Positions 13,430 to 27,289 are shown, counted from the first letter of the stretch. The stretch: 64,000 nt of DNA from Diorhabda sublineata (GCF_026230105.1 NC_079478.1:2123653-2187652); one strand, 5' to 3'. Numbers and translations are program-made. Notes: a model not told the origin generated them from the letters alone.

Positions 13430-13640
13430 TGATCGTGAGCTCTAACCTGTTCAAGGTTCTGGTTAACTTTGAATCGCTTATAAATCTAAAGAGTCGAGCA
13501 TCCACATTGTATGCTTCGGAGTTAAACTCCAAATGTGCAAATAATACTCCAATGATGGTTGGATCTTTATAGAATTAGAAGCTATTGCGGAGTATATAGC
13601 TTTTTGGTCTTAACACAGGATCAAATTTGTTGTGTCAGCA
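13430..13640 (-). mobile_element. LINE reverse-transcriptase C-terminal fragment
   Basis: Minus-strand translation gives FYKDPTIIGVLFAHLEFNS, then EAYNVDARLFRFISDSKLTR, then TLNRLEL. This follows the post-RT region of Jockey/CR1-like LINEs, where E-Y-x-S-H-x-W is followed by L-D-x-x-Q-x-R-A-x-R-L-I-x-D. Short and diverged. Confidence 0.55.
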
Positions 13641-14222
13641 TAAGAGGGTTAGAAATAAGACGACGAGAAGTGGAATAATTGTAAACAGTAAATATAAGTT
13701 TGAAATTAAGTGACAGACCGCAGAATAAGTGATGACATTAAAATACTTCATCAACTTCATGACCATTTAATAACAATATCAACTTTTCATCTTTGACCAT
13801 GATTATAAAAGTGCAGTGAGATTGTTAGCAAGGTAATTGTAATTCAAAAATATATCTAAAATTGAAGAAGTTGACTGGGGTGTCTTCGAATGGTTTCCAT
13901 TGTTCTTCTATAGATTCAGGATCATCTGGAGAGTTCGCCCGACGTTATGATTTCAAATTTAATTTAGTCTATGCAACTACATGTGGTCCAATAAGTCATT
14001 ATAGAATTTGTATGGCTTCTATAAATTTTGGGAAATTTTGGGAAATGGGAATTTCATCGAGGTTTGTGTTGTCACAGCATAGATTATATCGATCAGAGGA
14101 AGGTGTGGTTAACAGTACTAAAGAAAGCTAATGGTAAAGAAGTGCATTATAGTTGAGCATTTAGATTTTAGAAAATGATTAGGTTAGGAAAGATTTCTGA
14201 CCAATGGTTTAAACGCAGTGAA

Positions 14223-14298
14223 TCCCAAAGTAGTCGAGGGGTCCACGGGAAGCCCTAAAGCGGGAGTGTACTTGAATTTCCATAGTTAGATCTAATTT
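14223..14298. repeat. Dispersed repeat, copy 2
   Basis: Counterpart of 7436-7531, sharing the same ordered words over about 75 bases. The following 300 bases (to about 14880) are somewhat GC-richer and may belong to the same element, but I found no transposase motif in them. Confidence 0.6.
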
Positions 14299-15997
14299 TT
14301 TTACAATTTTTATCAATTAAATCTACTGATAAGTGTTTGGAAAGTGGTTGGTTTGGAAAATTTTGGTTCAAATGCTCATACTACTACTCTAAAAAGCAGA
14401 AAGCCATAAACTTTTTTGATGAAGTGAACCCTCCGATATGACAGATATTCGGAATCCGTGATAACGATTTAAAGAACTTCAGTCCGTCAACTTGGATCTC
14501 GGCATCGGATGGGAACAAACCGCCTAATATGCTGCCGCGCCGCGGGAAAAGACATGATATTGTGAAGATACTGAATAGCAGATGCTGTAGGAGAAATGGT
14601 TTGAGAGATTATTGCTTACGACAGGTTATTAAATCTGTCTACTCGAAGTAGTACGATAGGGATTCTGAAAACCGTTTTATCGCCTTTTTTTAAATTGGAG
14701 TTTAATGAGTAATGTTTTGAGTTTTTCGCCGTGCCAATCCAGATTTAAATATTGTGGAATTATCCTCCACATTAATTTAGTTGATGGATAATGTTGTTTG
14801 GGACGAAATGTACAAGCAGACATTATCCTTTCACGATGTCTAGACGTGTATTTAGCCACGAGGTCATCAAAGACAATAATCTTTTATTGAGAAGAGGTTA
14901 ATAGAATTTCTTGCAGGTATTATATTTTCTTAGTCGATTATTATTAAAAACAGGACATCAGTTGAATAGAGGATTCTTGCAATTAAAGCAATCAATTAAA
15001 CATACATTGTACGATGATATTGAGATCGAAGTTTGTTTCATTTCATGACTAACAAATTGTATTTTTAGAAAGTATTGAACCTATTCAACGCATCCAAATA
15101 TTTTTATACATAACTCAAAAACTCTGATTAACATTACACACTGATTTTATCTAGTAACAAGCAATATAATTATCAATCTGTTTTTTTGTTCGAAGGACTA
15201 CACGTATCCTAATAACAGCGCCAATTATAATTTGCACATTTACAATTTACTTTTAAGTAGAGAATTACCTAACTCTGGTTCATTCATGATATGTTGAAAG
15301 TAGTTTCAGATAAAACAAAAAATTTATTTCCATTGGTAACTGAAACCTCAATTCAGTTAATACAAACAATTTTCTCTCCAAAGAGTCAAATTAAATTAAT
15401 AGAATCCACAAATTGAGGGTTGAAATAATGATAATAAATTTTATTACTCATATTATTCCAAGAACACGTGATGAATAAGTAATATGTGAATTTCTATTGT
15501 TCCTACTGCCTACCGATAGTTATACCCTTGGATAATGTCCGTTTTTGGTATAGGGTAGAGACAATAATGTTTTATCTGATCAATATTCAAGGATTTATAG
15601 TATTACTAATAAAACTTGGGTATAACGATAAGGATTTCTACGCGCAAAAGATATAAATAATTTTATTTGCTGTAATACAAAGTCGCGAGGACTTTTATCT
15701 AATTCCGTAATAAGCTTTCGGAGCCTAAGGGTCGGGTTCCCAATGTAAGCAAGTTTGTTTAGACTTGGTAATCGTAAAGTTATTGCTTTTATCGTTAGGA
15801 AAAGGGTGAAATTAACCGAAAAAGTCATTAAATTCACAAAATTTGATAAAAAAATCATAAGTAAAAAATGTCAAACAATTCTAAACATCAGTTTTTATTC
15901 CTGTATATCAGATTGTTTTAGCAAAAGCGAATGATTCATTTTCTTAATTATATAAAAAAAAGTTCGTATGTAAAATTTCGAAATATTGTCTTCGTCA
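14299..15997. other. Spacer, nothing recognised
   Basis: Short frames such as 14677-14859 and 15595-15858 (minus) have no motif or splice support. Confidence 0.5.
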
Positions 15998-16060
15998 GGG
16001 GTTGGCAAATTTTGAGTCAAGAGAAACGAAAATTTAAAAAATTTTAAGAGCCACAAAATT
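15998..16060 (+). repeat. Possible hAT-type terminal sequence
   Basis: CAGGGGTTGGCAAATTTTGA resembles the terminal CAGGGGT(C/T)GGCAAAC of widespread hAT elements. I did not find the opposite terminus, so this may be a solo or broken end. Confidence 0.4.
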
Positions 16061-17219
16061 TGTGTTGCCAATAATAAAAAGTACGAACTAAAAAGTTGTT
16101 TCAAGCTTATTTAGAAAATAGTTTTTAGTTTGATATGCGTTTTTTAGTTTTCTTTAAACGATATTTATTTTTAGCATTCAAGCTTTTAATTGATCCAGCT
16201 CTCGTATAAAAGCTTCGCTGCTTATTTACCTACAACTCGTCGAAACTTGTATCGAGACGTAACGGTGTAGTAGATAAATGTTAATTTCCAACACGAGGTC
16301 ACTTGCTCTTAGTCCAGAGGAGAGTTACTAACAAACAAACCTACATACAGGTGAAGCTAATATGAATGTGTTAAAAACTAATATTTTATTCATAAGAAAA
16401 TTCATTTGTTTATTCATATATTTGCAGTTTTTTTTACAATAAATAAGATAATGTACATACATATTCATATGGAATTAGTATATAATTACAAAGTATTTAA
16501 GTAAAAGCAAATTACAACCCTAACACACAATTGAGAAAAAAAATGCAATGGAAGCATGGTTTTAGGAAGCTTGGATAAATTTGGGTCAAAACTTGTGGTT
16601 TTAAGTTTCAAACATGATTCTAAATTATCATTTCTTTGTTGGCTTCTTACTAATATGTCGATTCGAAGATAGGCAGCATTCCAAATGCCAACTCCTTCAC
16701 CTCAATGTAGCAATCAGGAAGACTATTCCATGCGTACTCACATACTTACATTTCTAGACCTCCAACTCATCTAGCTTGTTTTCAACTTTGTAAATTTTCA
16801 TATTTGTGTTGAGAGTTGCACTGGTTTTATGGTGATATTGCTTTAAACGTTGAAAATAAAATAGTTTACCGCTTTGACTATTTTCTCCGAAAAGAATTAA
16901 TTTTTCTTCAAAACAAACCAATTTTTCTACTAAAACATAGACATGGTATACCTTTTCTCGCAATATTAGATTCAGTTTATTTAATTTCGCTTTGATACCC
17001 ACCATAAAGTGAAATTTTCGCCTTTTTCATTTTGGAATATATTTATATCATTCAAGCACAAAGCTAAACATTTCAACACCTTACCTTTGGAAAGCCCTTA
17101 TACTTCATCCATTATCATCAGTGTTTTTTAAGAGGTATTGGATTTGATTCTAACAAAACCACAAAAAATATGAAAAAATTGACGAAATTCTTATTGGAAT
17201 CGATAGAACGATGAGCATA
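16061..17219. other. Spacer, nothing recognised
   Basis: AT-rich. The 83-residue minus frame at 16754-17005 has no family motif. Confidence 0.5.
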
Positions 17220-17960
17220 ATTTAATGTTTGAAGATGATTTCATGTCAATGTTGGCCGCGGCTCCATTTTAGATAGCCCATGCGCAAGGTCCAATTTGGC
17301 ACACTCTCTCCAATATATCGGCCAGTATTTCACAAATAAATGCTTCAAAATTGGTTTCCAGTGCGTCAATAGTTGCTGGTTTATCTTTATAGACATTAGC
17401 CTTAACAAGGATCCACAAGAAATAGTCCAAAGGCGTTTAATCACGGGATCTAAGCAGCCAATTGACGGGCCCCAAACTGTTCACCGAATGCAGCTCTCAA
17501 TTTGGTTGTAACGCATCTGGCAGAGTCTTGTTGAATTCACATGTCAACCTTGTCCAATTTTTGGGAAAAAAAATCGTCAATCATCACACGGTAGCGCTCG
17601 CCATTCTCAGTAACGTCGCTTTAGAAGATGATGCTACCGGCCCATAATCCACACCAAACAGTAACTTCTTCGGGATGCATTGGTAGTTCTTGCAATACTT
17701 CTCGGTGGTCTTCACTCCAGATGCGGCAATTTTGCTTGTATCCATTCAAACAGAAATGAGTTTTCGATAAAAAAGTGAATCTCTCTTCAACTTTGCCAGC
17801 GCCCATTCACCAAATGTTAGATGTTGTAGGAGATCGTGTGGCTTCAATTCTTGCACCAGCCGTATCTTATGAAGTTTTACACTCAAATCCTTTCCTTTGA
17901 TTCTTTGATAGTAATATTGAATAATTTGCAAGCATTGTTCGTTCGTAAATCGATTCATGA
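17220..17960 (-). mobile_element. Tc1/mariner-superfamily transposase (DUF4817 type), internally deleted
   Basis: Minus-strand reading starts MNRFTNEQCLQIIQYYYQ (about 17956) and continues in frame directly into KDLSVKLHKIRLVQELKP, LTFGEWALAKL and LFYRKLI. A shifted frame then gives THFCLNGYKQNCRIWSE and VTVWCGLWAGSIIF. After further shifts come a QQDSARC-like block, a WTLRMGYLKWSRGQH-like block and the terminal HEIIFKH (about 17225). This is the block order of insect transposases that carry an N-terminal DUF4817 helix-turn-helix. About 80-100 residues of the N-terminal DNA-binding part are missing between the first two blocks. It is dead because of the deletion, frameshifts and stops. Confidence 0.8.
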
Positions 17961-18000
17961 TTAAACTATAGCCCAAACTGAACAAGTTTGACAGTGACAC

Positions 18001-20507
18001 AAGACACTATTCAAGCGTGATCTGCCAAAAAGATATCAGCAAAAAAATTACTCGTTATGTGGTTTCTAGTGAAGGCGAACGAATTGAATATTGTTTCATG
18101 TTTCAATTCCATGATTTTTTCATCATAAAAAGATCCCCATTTTTATAAAATTTCCCTATCTACAGCACTGGATTGGAATATTATCCGGGGGCAGTATATC
18201 ATTCACAGTTAAATGTACGATGTCTAGGGTTACGGTTTTCCCACCGAGAAGAGTGTTCCTTATTATTTCCTTTAGAAATGCTTGAATGCTTCACTAATTT
18301 TCCTGTTTTGGTTTGAGTGAGGTATCGAATACACCATTGAAGAAATTTTGAAATCATAAATTAAAAGCTTTCTCGAAATAGTTAAAAGGATGTAACTAAT
18401 GAAGAGGATTAAGTTGCCGAAGGATTTCTACGTTATTCAAAAGAATTGAGACCTTTTAAATGGAAATAATACTGAAGAGAGTTGCTTGTAAGGACTTATC
18501 TGTTTCAATACTATTCATATCCAGTTTAAAGTTATACACTCATATTTTTTAATGATTCTTATGTGCTATACTCAATGAAATCTGTAAGAGTCTCAATATA
18601 GGTCCAAACATAATCGTACTTTACAGGGTTGCCCATCACATGATCACAAATATTTTAATTACGTCTCTTCATAGTGTTTACTATTTTTATATCTTTTATA
18701 TCTCTATCAAAATCTAAAATTGTTGCTAGAAAGCTAGAAAGGTCAAGTCAGCAGAATCATTCGTTTTATATTTATTCGATTTTTAATTACGATACAAGCA
18801 GTTATTGTTTCATATCATTCGGAAAATATGACTATTTAGTGCTGCCGTTGTAGCCAAGGATTTTTGCAGACATTTTTTGTGTATTTTTTCAACAATCGTT
18901 CGTGACATATCGTGAACGAAAAAAATTGAAGGTTTTTGATAGAATAACAGATTTTTTGCATTGAGGATAGCATTTTCAAAACTCAAAAAACTGTCTTCGT
19001 TGCCGTATTCACATCAAATTCGAAAAACGCGTTTAAAAGTTTTGTCTTTTCAAAAAGTTCCAAAAAAAAATTAACATACGAATCTTACACGTCTATGGCT
19101 ACAAAAGCTGCACTAATTGAGCATTAGAAAGTGGCCGTTTTCCATTGGTACCGATTTTAGGGTTACCTTCCAGCTCTTAAATCTAGTTGCTTCGTTAAAT
19201 TAGCAGCAATTGATTTGAAAAAATTGAAAAAAAATTGGAAAATCGTTGGTTTCCAAGGTATTGTTAATCTTGTAATAACTAGCGAGAATTCCAATTCTAT
19301 CAATTCCGATTCTAAAGTCATATTCAATCCCCGAGTCTCCTTGAATGAAAGATTATTTTTTAAAAATTGTCTCTGGTTTCACTGGCAGTATTTAGTGACT
19401 ATGTCAGCAGTGAATTAAACTTGAAAACCGCAAACTATTTTTTCGAAAAATCTTGTTTACTTTAACAGGCAGCAATAATTAAGCATTAAGTTTTTAGTTC
19501 ATGTGCCTTTCGCTGCAACTATAGCATAGCGCGGTCACTGCTAGCTAAATCAAAATTTTGCATTGTTTTCATTTTTGGCAAACAAGTTTTTTAGCATTAA
19601 ATGAGCACTAAATTTCGATATATAAGTAATTCTGGCAACTAGACTTTTAAAGCTTTAAAGACTAAAATATAACAGAGAATGTCTAGAAAATTTCTTTTTC
19701 TACCTTGGATAGATAAGCTTACTCAATCAAAAACTTGTACATCCCAATAATTATATTATTAGAAAGAAAAATGATTTTATTGACATTTCAAAGACAGAGT
19801 TGAATCTAAATATTTAAATTTAGCTCTTGTACTAATTCCACATAAATTTCCTTCGATTTCCTTCGTCATAGTATACGAGACTTCATAATACACCGCTTTA
19901 TTTTCCTCGTTCTTATTAATTTTCCAAGAGCCTCTTCATAACTTCCTTGACACTTCTATACCATTTATATTCATTACAGCACACAATCTTGGAGACCCTC
20001 TTTCGAGTAGCAAATAAAAGTTACATGTTACATTAATATGTGTGAGAAGATTATTCATATGACACCGTAACATTATAGCTCGGTTCTGGGATATTAGAAA
20101 TAGTGGAGAATGTAGCAATTTCAATCTTTGAAATAACAAATTGTTAATTATACGACTTGATTATAAATTGGTTTATCATTTGATACTATAACAAGACTTT
20201 GATACATATAAATATATAAGTGTTTTATACAGTTGAATCACCAGTAATTGCTGCGGATTTCCAGTTCGCATTTTGAAAACCGTCGAATTTTTTCATATAA
20301 TAAGAGTATGAAATTGACAGTTAACAGTATTAGAATAAGTAGAAAAGGTAATGTGAGTATATTAGAAATATTTGTAAAGTCAATAATATTATAAAATAAA
20401 ACTGTTTCAAAGTAATCTGAGTCCAAATTCTATTACAAACAAAATCTAGATACAACTAAGAAAATATTTGTGAAAAATATAAAAACATTCAACTTTCTAA
20501 ATTTAAT
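18001..20507. other. Spacer, nothing recognised
   Basis: Only unsupported short frames. No RNA gene or recognisable transposon end was found. Confidence 0.5.
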
Positions 20508-20790
20508 TGACGCGGTGTGCTGTTTCCGGACATATTTGTATTTCGTATTGGTCCAAACCGTCCAGGAAGTCTTTCTCTATCAATTCCTTCAGATCGCGCA
20601 CCTCTTTTTCTTTTACAGCTTCAACAGACTCTTATCTTGTTCCTTCTAGTACAGATTTGACCTTATGAAAGAGGAAGAAGACGCAGGGTGCAAGATATGA
20701 CCAATAAGGTGGGTGGTTTATCACTGGGATGTTGTACTTGACTAGAAACCTCTTGACGGACAGTGCGGAATGATCTGATGCATTGCTTTG
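20508..20790 (-). mobile_element. Mariner transposase C-terminal fragment
   Basis: Minus strand gives NASDHSALSVKRFLVKYNIP, then VINHPPYWSYLAPCVFFLF, then a K-V-K-S-V-L-E-G-T block and SVEAVKEKEVRDLKELIEKD. These correspond to the D-N-A-P-A-H-T block, the H-P-P-Y-S-P-D-L-A-P-C-D-F-F-L-F signature and the C-terminal helices of mariner transposases. In the signature the catalytic D-F-F has become V-F-F and PDL has become SYL. A stop follows the K-x-x-L block. Confidence 0.8.
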
Positions 20791-22569
20791 GTTTTTTTTA
20801 TTTTCTTTCATGAAGTTCAGTGAAGATAAAAAAAAATATATTGCTTTGAATTTTAGCTTTTTGAACTTTTTGCGAAGTTAGACTCTTCAAGTGCATGGAT
20901 TGGCGCTTTGTTTCAGGTTAATGGACAAAAAACTAAAATTCCTCACAGGTTATTACCTTATTTAATAAGTAAGTTTGATTCAAATTCAATCGCATTCAAT
21001 AGAATGCCAATAGAAAATGTTTTTTCGAGCTTCTTTTTGTTTAAATGTGAGGATTCTAAGCACTGGGTTTGCACACACTTTTCATATAAAATTTGCCGCA
21101 AACATTTTCTATCAGTTCTGACTTCCTCGATATTTTTAAAGGGCGATCCGAACGTGAATCATTTTCAACATCTTTTCTGAAATCTTGAAAACGCTTAAAC
21201 CACTAAAAATTACGAAGATACAAAAACATTTATTGATATACACTTATTTCGATAAATTATAAGTTTCAGTTGCTGTTTGTTCAAGTTTATTGTGAAATTT
21301 CTGTACAAACGAAGGCGCCGGCTACACTGGTTTGTCTACAGCCATGGTAGATATCGCATTCGCCTTCTCCACTTATTAGTTTGATCTTTGGCTACAAAAA
21401 ATGGACCAACAGCGTCTTGGATAAAATTTACCTCGTTTTCTGATAAATCTTGTTCAGTGTACGTTTTGTTTCCTTGCATCTTCATCACCATCTACTTGTC
21501 GTACATATTTTCAACCAAAATACGTAATTTGAGATTAAATATATTATAAATCTTTTCATAACTCATATTTTTAACCCTTTGTCAGGATTTCCTGTAGAAC
21601 TATTATTATATCATCAACAATTTGTGGACGTAATCAGCTAGTGTTTTTTTAAAAGAAAACCCTACCTATGATTTTTGGAAACGCTAATGGTTTGAATTCC
21701 GTAACAATTCACGCAAATAGAATTAGTAGAACACGCCAAGTTTCCTCCGCTGTTATTTATATAAAAACTTACCGTAACTTGCAACTTGCAACAACAACTA
21801 AGAGCAAAAAAATATGGAGCCTCTCACTGCTTTACGTAGTTACATAATCTCGGCTGAAGATTTTCATATTTCGCACCGCAACATCATCCTATGGCTGACG
21901 TAACATAACTTGCATCTAACTTCTCACAAGTATCATAAATTTACTTAAGCAATTCGGCGAGTGAGCTTCGTAGCGGTTAAGCTGAATGCTTTGAGCTGGA
22001 AAACTAAACTTGAAACAAACATCAAAACAAACGTCGCCACAAAAGTAAGTGGAACTCGTTGTGATAAACACAACGACACGAGTTTAAAAGGTAAGAAGAA
22101 CTCCTCCCACTTGCAATAATATGTCAAGGCTGTACTACTACAAATATATTTCAAAGTTAATTATAACGAATAGGAATTGGTTGTGTATTTTGAAATGAGA
22201 TGTGTTTATTGGAAGATTATTATGAATAAATCAACTGTAGTTTGTTTTCTAATGAGAAAATACTAAATCATTACTGAAATAAGAAGCGCTGTGGTTTTCG
22301 ACGTATTCCATAGACGTAGAAACTTGAAATTAGGGTTTGAAGTTGAATGAACAACTACCTCAAACGATATTTATCTTGTTAATTAAACATGTACTAACGA
22401 GGCCAACAAGCGTTCATGTTTGGTAGTATATTTTCTTTACAAAGTGCACTTATTAGTTTTTATGCAATCGTTATACTGAATTGATGAATATTTATATTAT
22501 TATATTATATTTCAATTAAGTTGTCTCATAAATAATGCCATTTTCTTATGTTCTTTTTTTAAGTGAAAA
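20791..22569. other. Spacer, nothing recognised
   Basis: The frames at 20908-21180 (plus) and 21945-22154 (minus) have no motif or splice context. Confidence 0.5.
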
Positions 22570-23545
22570 CTAAGCACAAGAGAGTGAACCCTAATCTACT
22601 CTAATAGTCCGATTAGTGAGTGTCGTGTGGAGATGCCTTTAAATATTGATCTTGAACTTTTGTAGGTTGTATTGTTCAGGAAAAACGTGTCTTCGTAGAT
22701 GATTTCATAGACTTGCACTTCTCCAAAGAAATAAGTCTTAATAAGTTAACATTCTAGACGTCTGCAGGTGAAATCGGTATTCATGAGGCACGTCTAGCTG
22801 TCGAGAAGGTCTCTTGTTGCTCCATGTGGGATTATGTTGGAGAGCATCTGCCGTAGTGGTATCGGTAAAATATAGTCATGTCTTCTATGCTCTAGGCTCT
22901 CCGAGTTTCGGGAAACTCTGGGTTACTTATAAGTTGAATCTTTTCTGTATTGAGTCGATCATCTTGGACAGGCTTTTGCTAATTCAGTGTCAGTCTTCTT
23001 TGTAAAAACAGCAGACTGGGTCTTAGCTGCTTTAAATTCACTCCAGAATGTTTTCAAGATCGGTATTGGTGATGGTGATCTGTTGCTGCCTACAGATTTG
23101 GGCTATTTTAACAACGAATCGTCGTGATATCGTCGGCGAAGGTTTATCTCGAGTAGGTGATAAGATGCATCCCTAGGAAACCCCAGAGTTGACTTCAAAT
23201 CTCTCTTAGATGTATCCGCACCATCTTAACTTATTAAGAAGATTGGTATGCCAAAAGTCTTCGATATGATTGCTGTGAATTCCCTATATTTCTCTATAGC
23301 CTCAGTCCATACGTTAATAACATGATCCAGGAGATCCCTGGTTGATCTATTTCTACAAAAAACATATTGATGAGAGCTGATAATATAGCCCATCTTATTT
23401 TATGGTTTTACGTTCAGCATGCTCTTAGAAGATGCAAAGAATTGTCTCAATGCATGTTCAACATCTCCTTTAGAATTTCCAGTGAAAAGTCCTATTTCTC
23501 AGTAGTGAGTTGGATTTAGACGCAGCTGAAAAAGACTCCAATCCA
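22570..23545 (-). mobile_element. Jockey/CR1-like LINE reverse-transcriptase fragment
   Basis: Minus-strand reading in several frames: HQYVFCRNRSTRDLLDHVIN and VWTEAIEKYREFTAIISKTF (about 23370-23230; RT palm start), then FPRDASYHLLEINLRRRYHD (degenerate G-V-P-Q-G region, Y-x-D-D lost), then FWSEFKAAKTQSAVFTKKTD (about 23040-22980), and finally VFPEQYNLQKFKINI with RHL (about 22690-22600). The last block is the C-terminus typical of these LINEs. Several stops, shifts and a central deletion show an old, dead copy. Confidence 0.8.
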
Positions 23546-24539
23546 AAAGGTACATGTCTATGTAGTTTATCGGAAAATATGTAGATGTGGACCTAGATAT
23601 TGTTGTTTATTTCGAATAACTATCTCTACTATTTTGAGATTTTGAGCTTATAAATATATTAGTTGAATTAAATTCTATTCAACACTTGGAAGAATATATC
23701 AGAATATGTATAGCTAGACATGTATGCTATAGCGACAAATTCTTTGTCTAAACACTTTTGATTTTTCAAGTTTGTTTGGATTATTTAGATAAATCTCTTT
23801 TTCATGCGTCTAACAAAATGTTCAAACTTCCTCAGTGGAAGGAGCTGATTATAATCGACGTTTCTCTTGAATCACACACACACATCGTGTGGCAATTTTA
23901 TAGATTTTACTTAATTGCGATGTATGATATCTTTGGAAGGTCCTAGGGAGCCTGATAATCGCAAATGCTTGGACTAGATTGGTTTCCCTCAATTGCACAT
24001 GTTTTTTTTGCTACCACAAAATGTAAATCAATTTTACTTTTCATAGATTACGAGTCTGAGACATGTTTAAATTGAGGTGATGATAAAATAGAAAGTCTTA
24101 TAGGAAATTCAACAAGTAATGTCGTAGTATGAACAATGAAAACCATCCGGTAAAATAATCTTTGGCAGTTAAACATCACAATATCAAAGCGATGACCGCA
24201 TGGACTAAAAGCGGATCCAAACGGATTTGAATTGCTTCCTGCTTTTGTAGTCCTGTGGGATATTCTCGATACGCAGTTAATGGGCAGTCGATGCTCTATA
24301 CGCTTAATGACGAACTACCGACCGACTACTCTCCCCTACCCATTCCACCCTACGCACAGGCTGACGTATTGGACAGAAGCGGAAGTACAATGAAAAAAAA
24401 TATTTTTTCAACTTGTTGTTAATGTACTAAGGTTTTTAATTTTCAATTTTTCACCAGCTTAAAGGAAGAAATAGTGAAATTTTACGGTATGTTTTATTGT
24501 TTTCAAGTTACTCCGTCATTACTTCTTGAGCTACAAGAA
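23546..24539. other. Spacer, nothing recognised
   Basis: No motif found. A short CA run lies at about 23875-23885. Confidence 0.5.
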
Positions 24540-25000
24540 TAAATAAATGAATTCGATATAGTTTGCAATAGACCAGGACTAAAAATGAACATAATTGAAA
24601 CCAAGGTAATGTACAATGAGTTGTAGATAGACAGGAAATCCTAATAAATAATACTACACTAGAAACTGTAGGAACATATGTCTGGACTAACTAATTCACA
24701 GCTTCGGGTCACTACTACCAGGAATTAATCGAAGAATAAAATTGGGACGGAATGCATATTAGAGAAAAGAGTCTTTGATTAACGCAAGACTTGAACACTC
24801 AAGACCGAAATTACCAAACAAATCCCAGGCTGCAGAAACATCAATAGAACGCAATATAAAAACCATGCAAAAGGTAATAGATAGAATCAAATCCCTCAAA
24901 TGGCAATGGGCATGACACCCGGCAAGAAATATTGATAATAGATGGTAACCACTAGACATCAAAAGACCAAGTAGAAGAGAGAAGATAGAAATCAAATAAG
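24540..25000 (+). mobile_element. LINE reverse-transcriptase C-terminal fragment
   Basis: Plus strand gives GLKMNIIETKVMYNE (about 24580), a TTLETVGTYVW block, KSQAAETSIERNIKTMQKVI and DRIKSLKWQWA-HPARN-DNRW (about 24890-24950). This is the L-K-x-N-x-x-K-T and W-x-W-A-G-H-V-A-R pattern of RTE-like LINE C-termini. Stops interrupt it. Confidence 0.7.
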
Positions 25001-26485
25001 GCAGCTTAAGATGATGATGATCATACATATAAATGATAATTTTAAAGGTCTAATCTATTTCTTAAATTTCGAGTATGTATTATGAATAATTATAATTCTA
25101 ATTCAATCATTCGTAGCAAAAAATTTCCGTATAATAGTTCCATGGTAAATACGATATACAATTTTTGACCCGACCAACTGCTAAGGCATCCTACGGATCC
25201 TTCAGAATCCCTGAAGATATAAAGTTCGCTAAACTTCCAAATTGTATATTAATTTCCGCAACGAATCGCCTCCGCCCTTAGGGTCCGCTCTAGGGTCCAA
25301 CTTTAACCCTTCCTTTAAGAAAATGCAGGATATTAAGATTTGCAGCTGTATAACAAGCGGGAGTTATGCTATAGCGAATTACATTATTATGTATTTCCAT
25401 CTCACTCGAACTTATTATAATATGATAGATATTAATTCTGGAACTTTGTTAGCTGTCGGATACTTTGTAACACGTTAGGAGGGTTCTGTAATTTGATTAA
25501 CTCATCATATAGCTACACAACTAAAAATTATTACAAGAAAATTTATATATTTCTTGTCAAATATATTTTTCTGCGGTTGTAAAATATATGGCTGCGTAAA
25601 TCGAAAGGGAGGACGATGTTAACAGCTTTACGGTTAACAGGAAGCTACTCTGGGGTGCTAAAATAGCAGGAGAAGACAATTAAAAAGACATAAATCACGT
25701 TAGTGAGCAAGAAACGCGTATAGAGCTAAAAGACCACTGAAACAATAAAGTTTTGCCGAGGAATCAAGAAAAATCTAATCACCACTAATAAATCTGTTGC
25801 TTGATTTGTTTTATTTTTTTTTTTAATATTTTTCTCAACACTGTTGACTGTAAAAAAGTATATATTTCTGTTACCACTGTTTTTATATTATTAGTTCCTG
25901 AATATTCGGTCTAAATGTCTCTAGTAGAGATGACATATGTTTTATTAGTCAAATATTATTCATACTGAAAAGAAATCAAATTTGAAGATGTCTGCGACAA
26001 TTAGAACATGTTCAATGTGATTTTCGAGGATAAATACTCAAATACTAGCTTTCCGAGGAAACTGAGTATCTGTTTCACGAAAGATTTAGGCTAGACATCA
26101 CTAAAATTCCATGTATTTACATTTTTTACATAGTCTGGTTTTGTTTACAAAAATCCAATTAATGAATCATTGTTCATCCATTCCTTAACACTCTGTACTT
26201 TGACTGGCTCCACAGGCAGATAATTGTTGGAGATTTCGGTTTATAATTTTTTGTCTTTAGAAATTTGTGACTTTTCAGATCGTTGTTTCAAATAATTTTC
26301 GTATTTTCTCAATTAAATTCATGTTAAATTTCTTAACACTCTATACTTCGACTTAGAGGAGTTTGAGCTGGTAACAATATATTTTTAAATACCACAATTC
26401 TCTTCGTATCTAGTTGAGTCGCTGCTGTCACTGAGTAAATTTTAATACCAACAATTTGTAATCAAAATGTAATACTGAATACTGT
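25001..26485. other. Spacer, nothing recognised
   Basis: No recognised gene or element. Confidence 0.5.
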
Positions 26486-26719
26486 TTACACCATAATTAC
26501 ACCAACACTCACAATTACACTGTCTGACGCGCGTTTCGATAACCAAATTATCGTCTTCAGAGATTGAAGGTGTTTAAGGTTTACCAACGGTTCAAAAAAT
26601 TCGAACTTACTTGAAATGTTAGTTTGTTTAGGGTCTGTAGTCTCGGTTGTGTGCTGACAAAGACTCAGGTCTAAAGGTTCCATACGACTTATTTTGAATT
26701 TCAGATTGGGAATACCCAA
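26486..26719 (-). repeat. Retroelement-tail-like repeat with GAAACGCGCGTCAGAC
   Basis: Minus strand reads EDDNLVIETRVRQ in one frame (about 26560-26515). In my recollection this peptide/nucleotide word recurs at the ends of an insect LINE-like repeat. The 77-residue frame over the same bases is not otherwise recognisable. Confidence 0.4.
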
Positions 26720-27289
26720 TTTTTTTATCTATTTGACTACCTGCTTTAGGATTACAATTGTTGTACAATTATGCATAATTTGCTATTTATTAAGGATTTA
26801 TACCAGTAAAAAAATTTCCATTAGCTGACAAAAATACAAAAATTATCAAAATAACGTGTAGAAAAAATTGTTACGAAGGAAATTATATTCTCATTATGAA
26901 TTTTCCTATTGAAATTTTGTTATTATGTTACTTTTGCATTTTTTTCTGTGGTCTAAAGGTTATATTTTTACCCTTAAAAATGGTATAAAATGTTGGTACT
27001 TTTAAGTGAATTTTCCCAATATAGATGGAGAGAAATTCGTAGACAAAAGCTTGTAAAAACTAAAGAGATAACATAAAAATAACTAAATAAAGAAACAAAT
27101 GAAATAAAATTTCAATTCACAGAAAAACCACAAAATTATAGGTAATAGTAATAGATAATAATTAGTATAAAAGTCCATAGCAAAAATTGAACCAGTATGC
27201 AAATATGGCTACAAATTATTACGGAATGCGGGAGAAGGTGATATCGATTGGATTTCAATTGGTAAGTGATTGTACATTTTTTCCATTGT

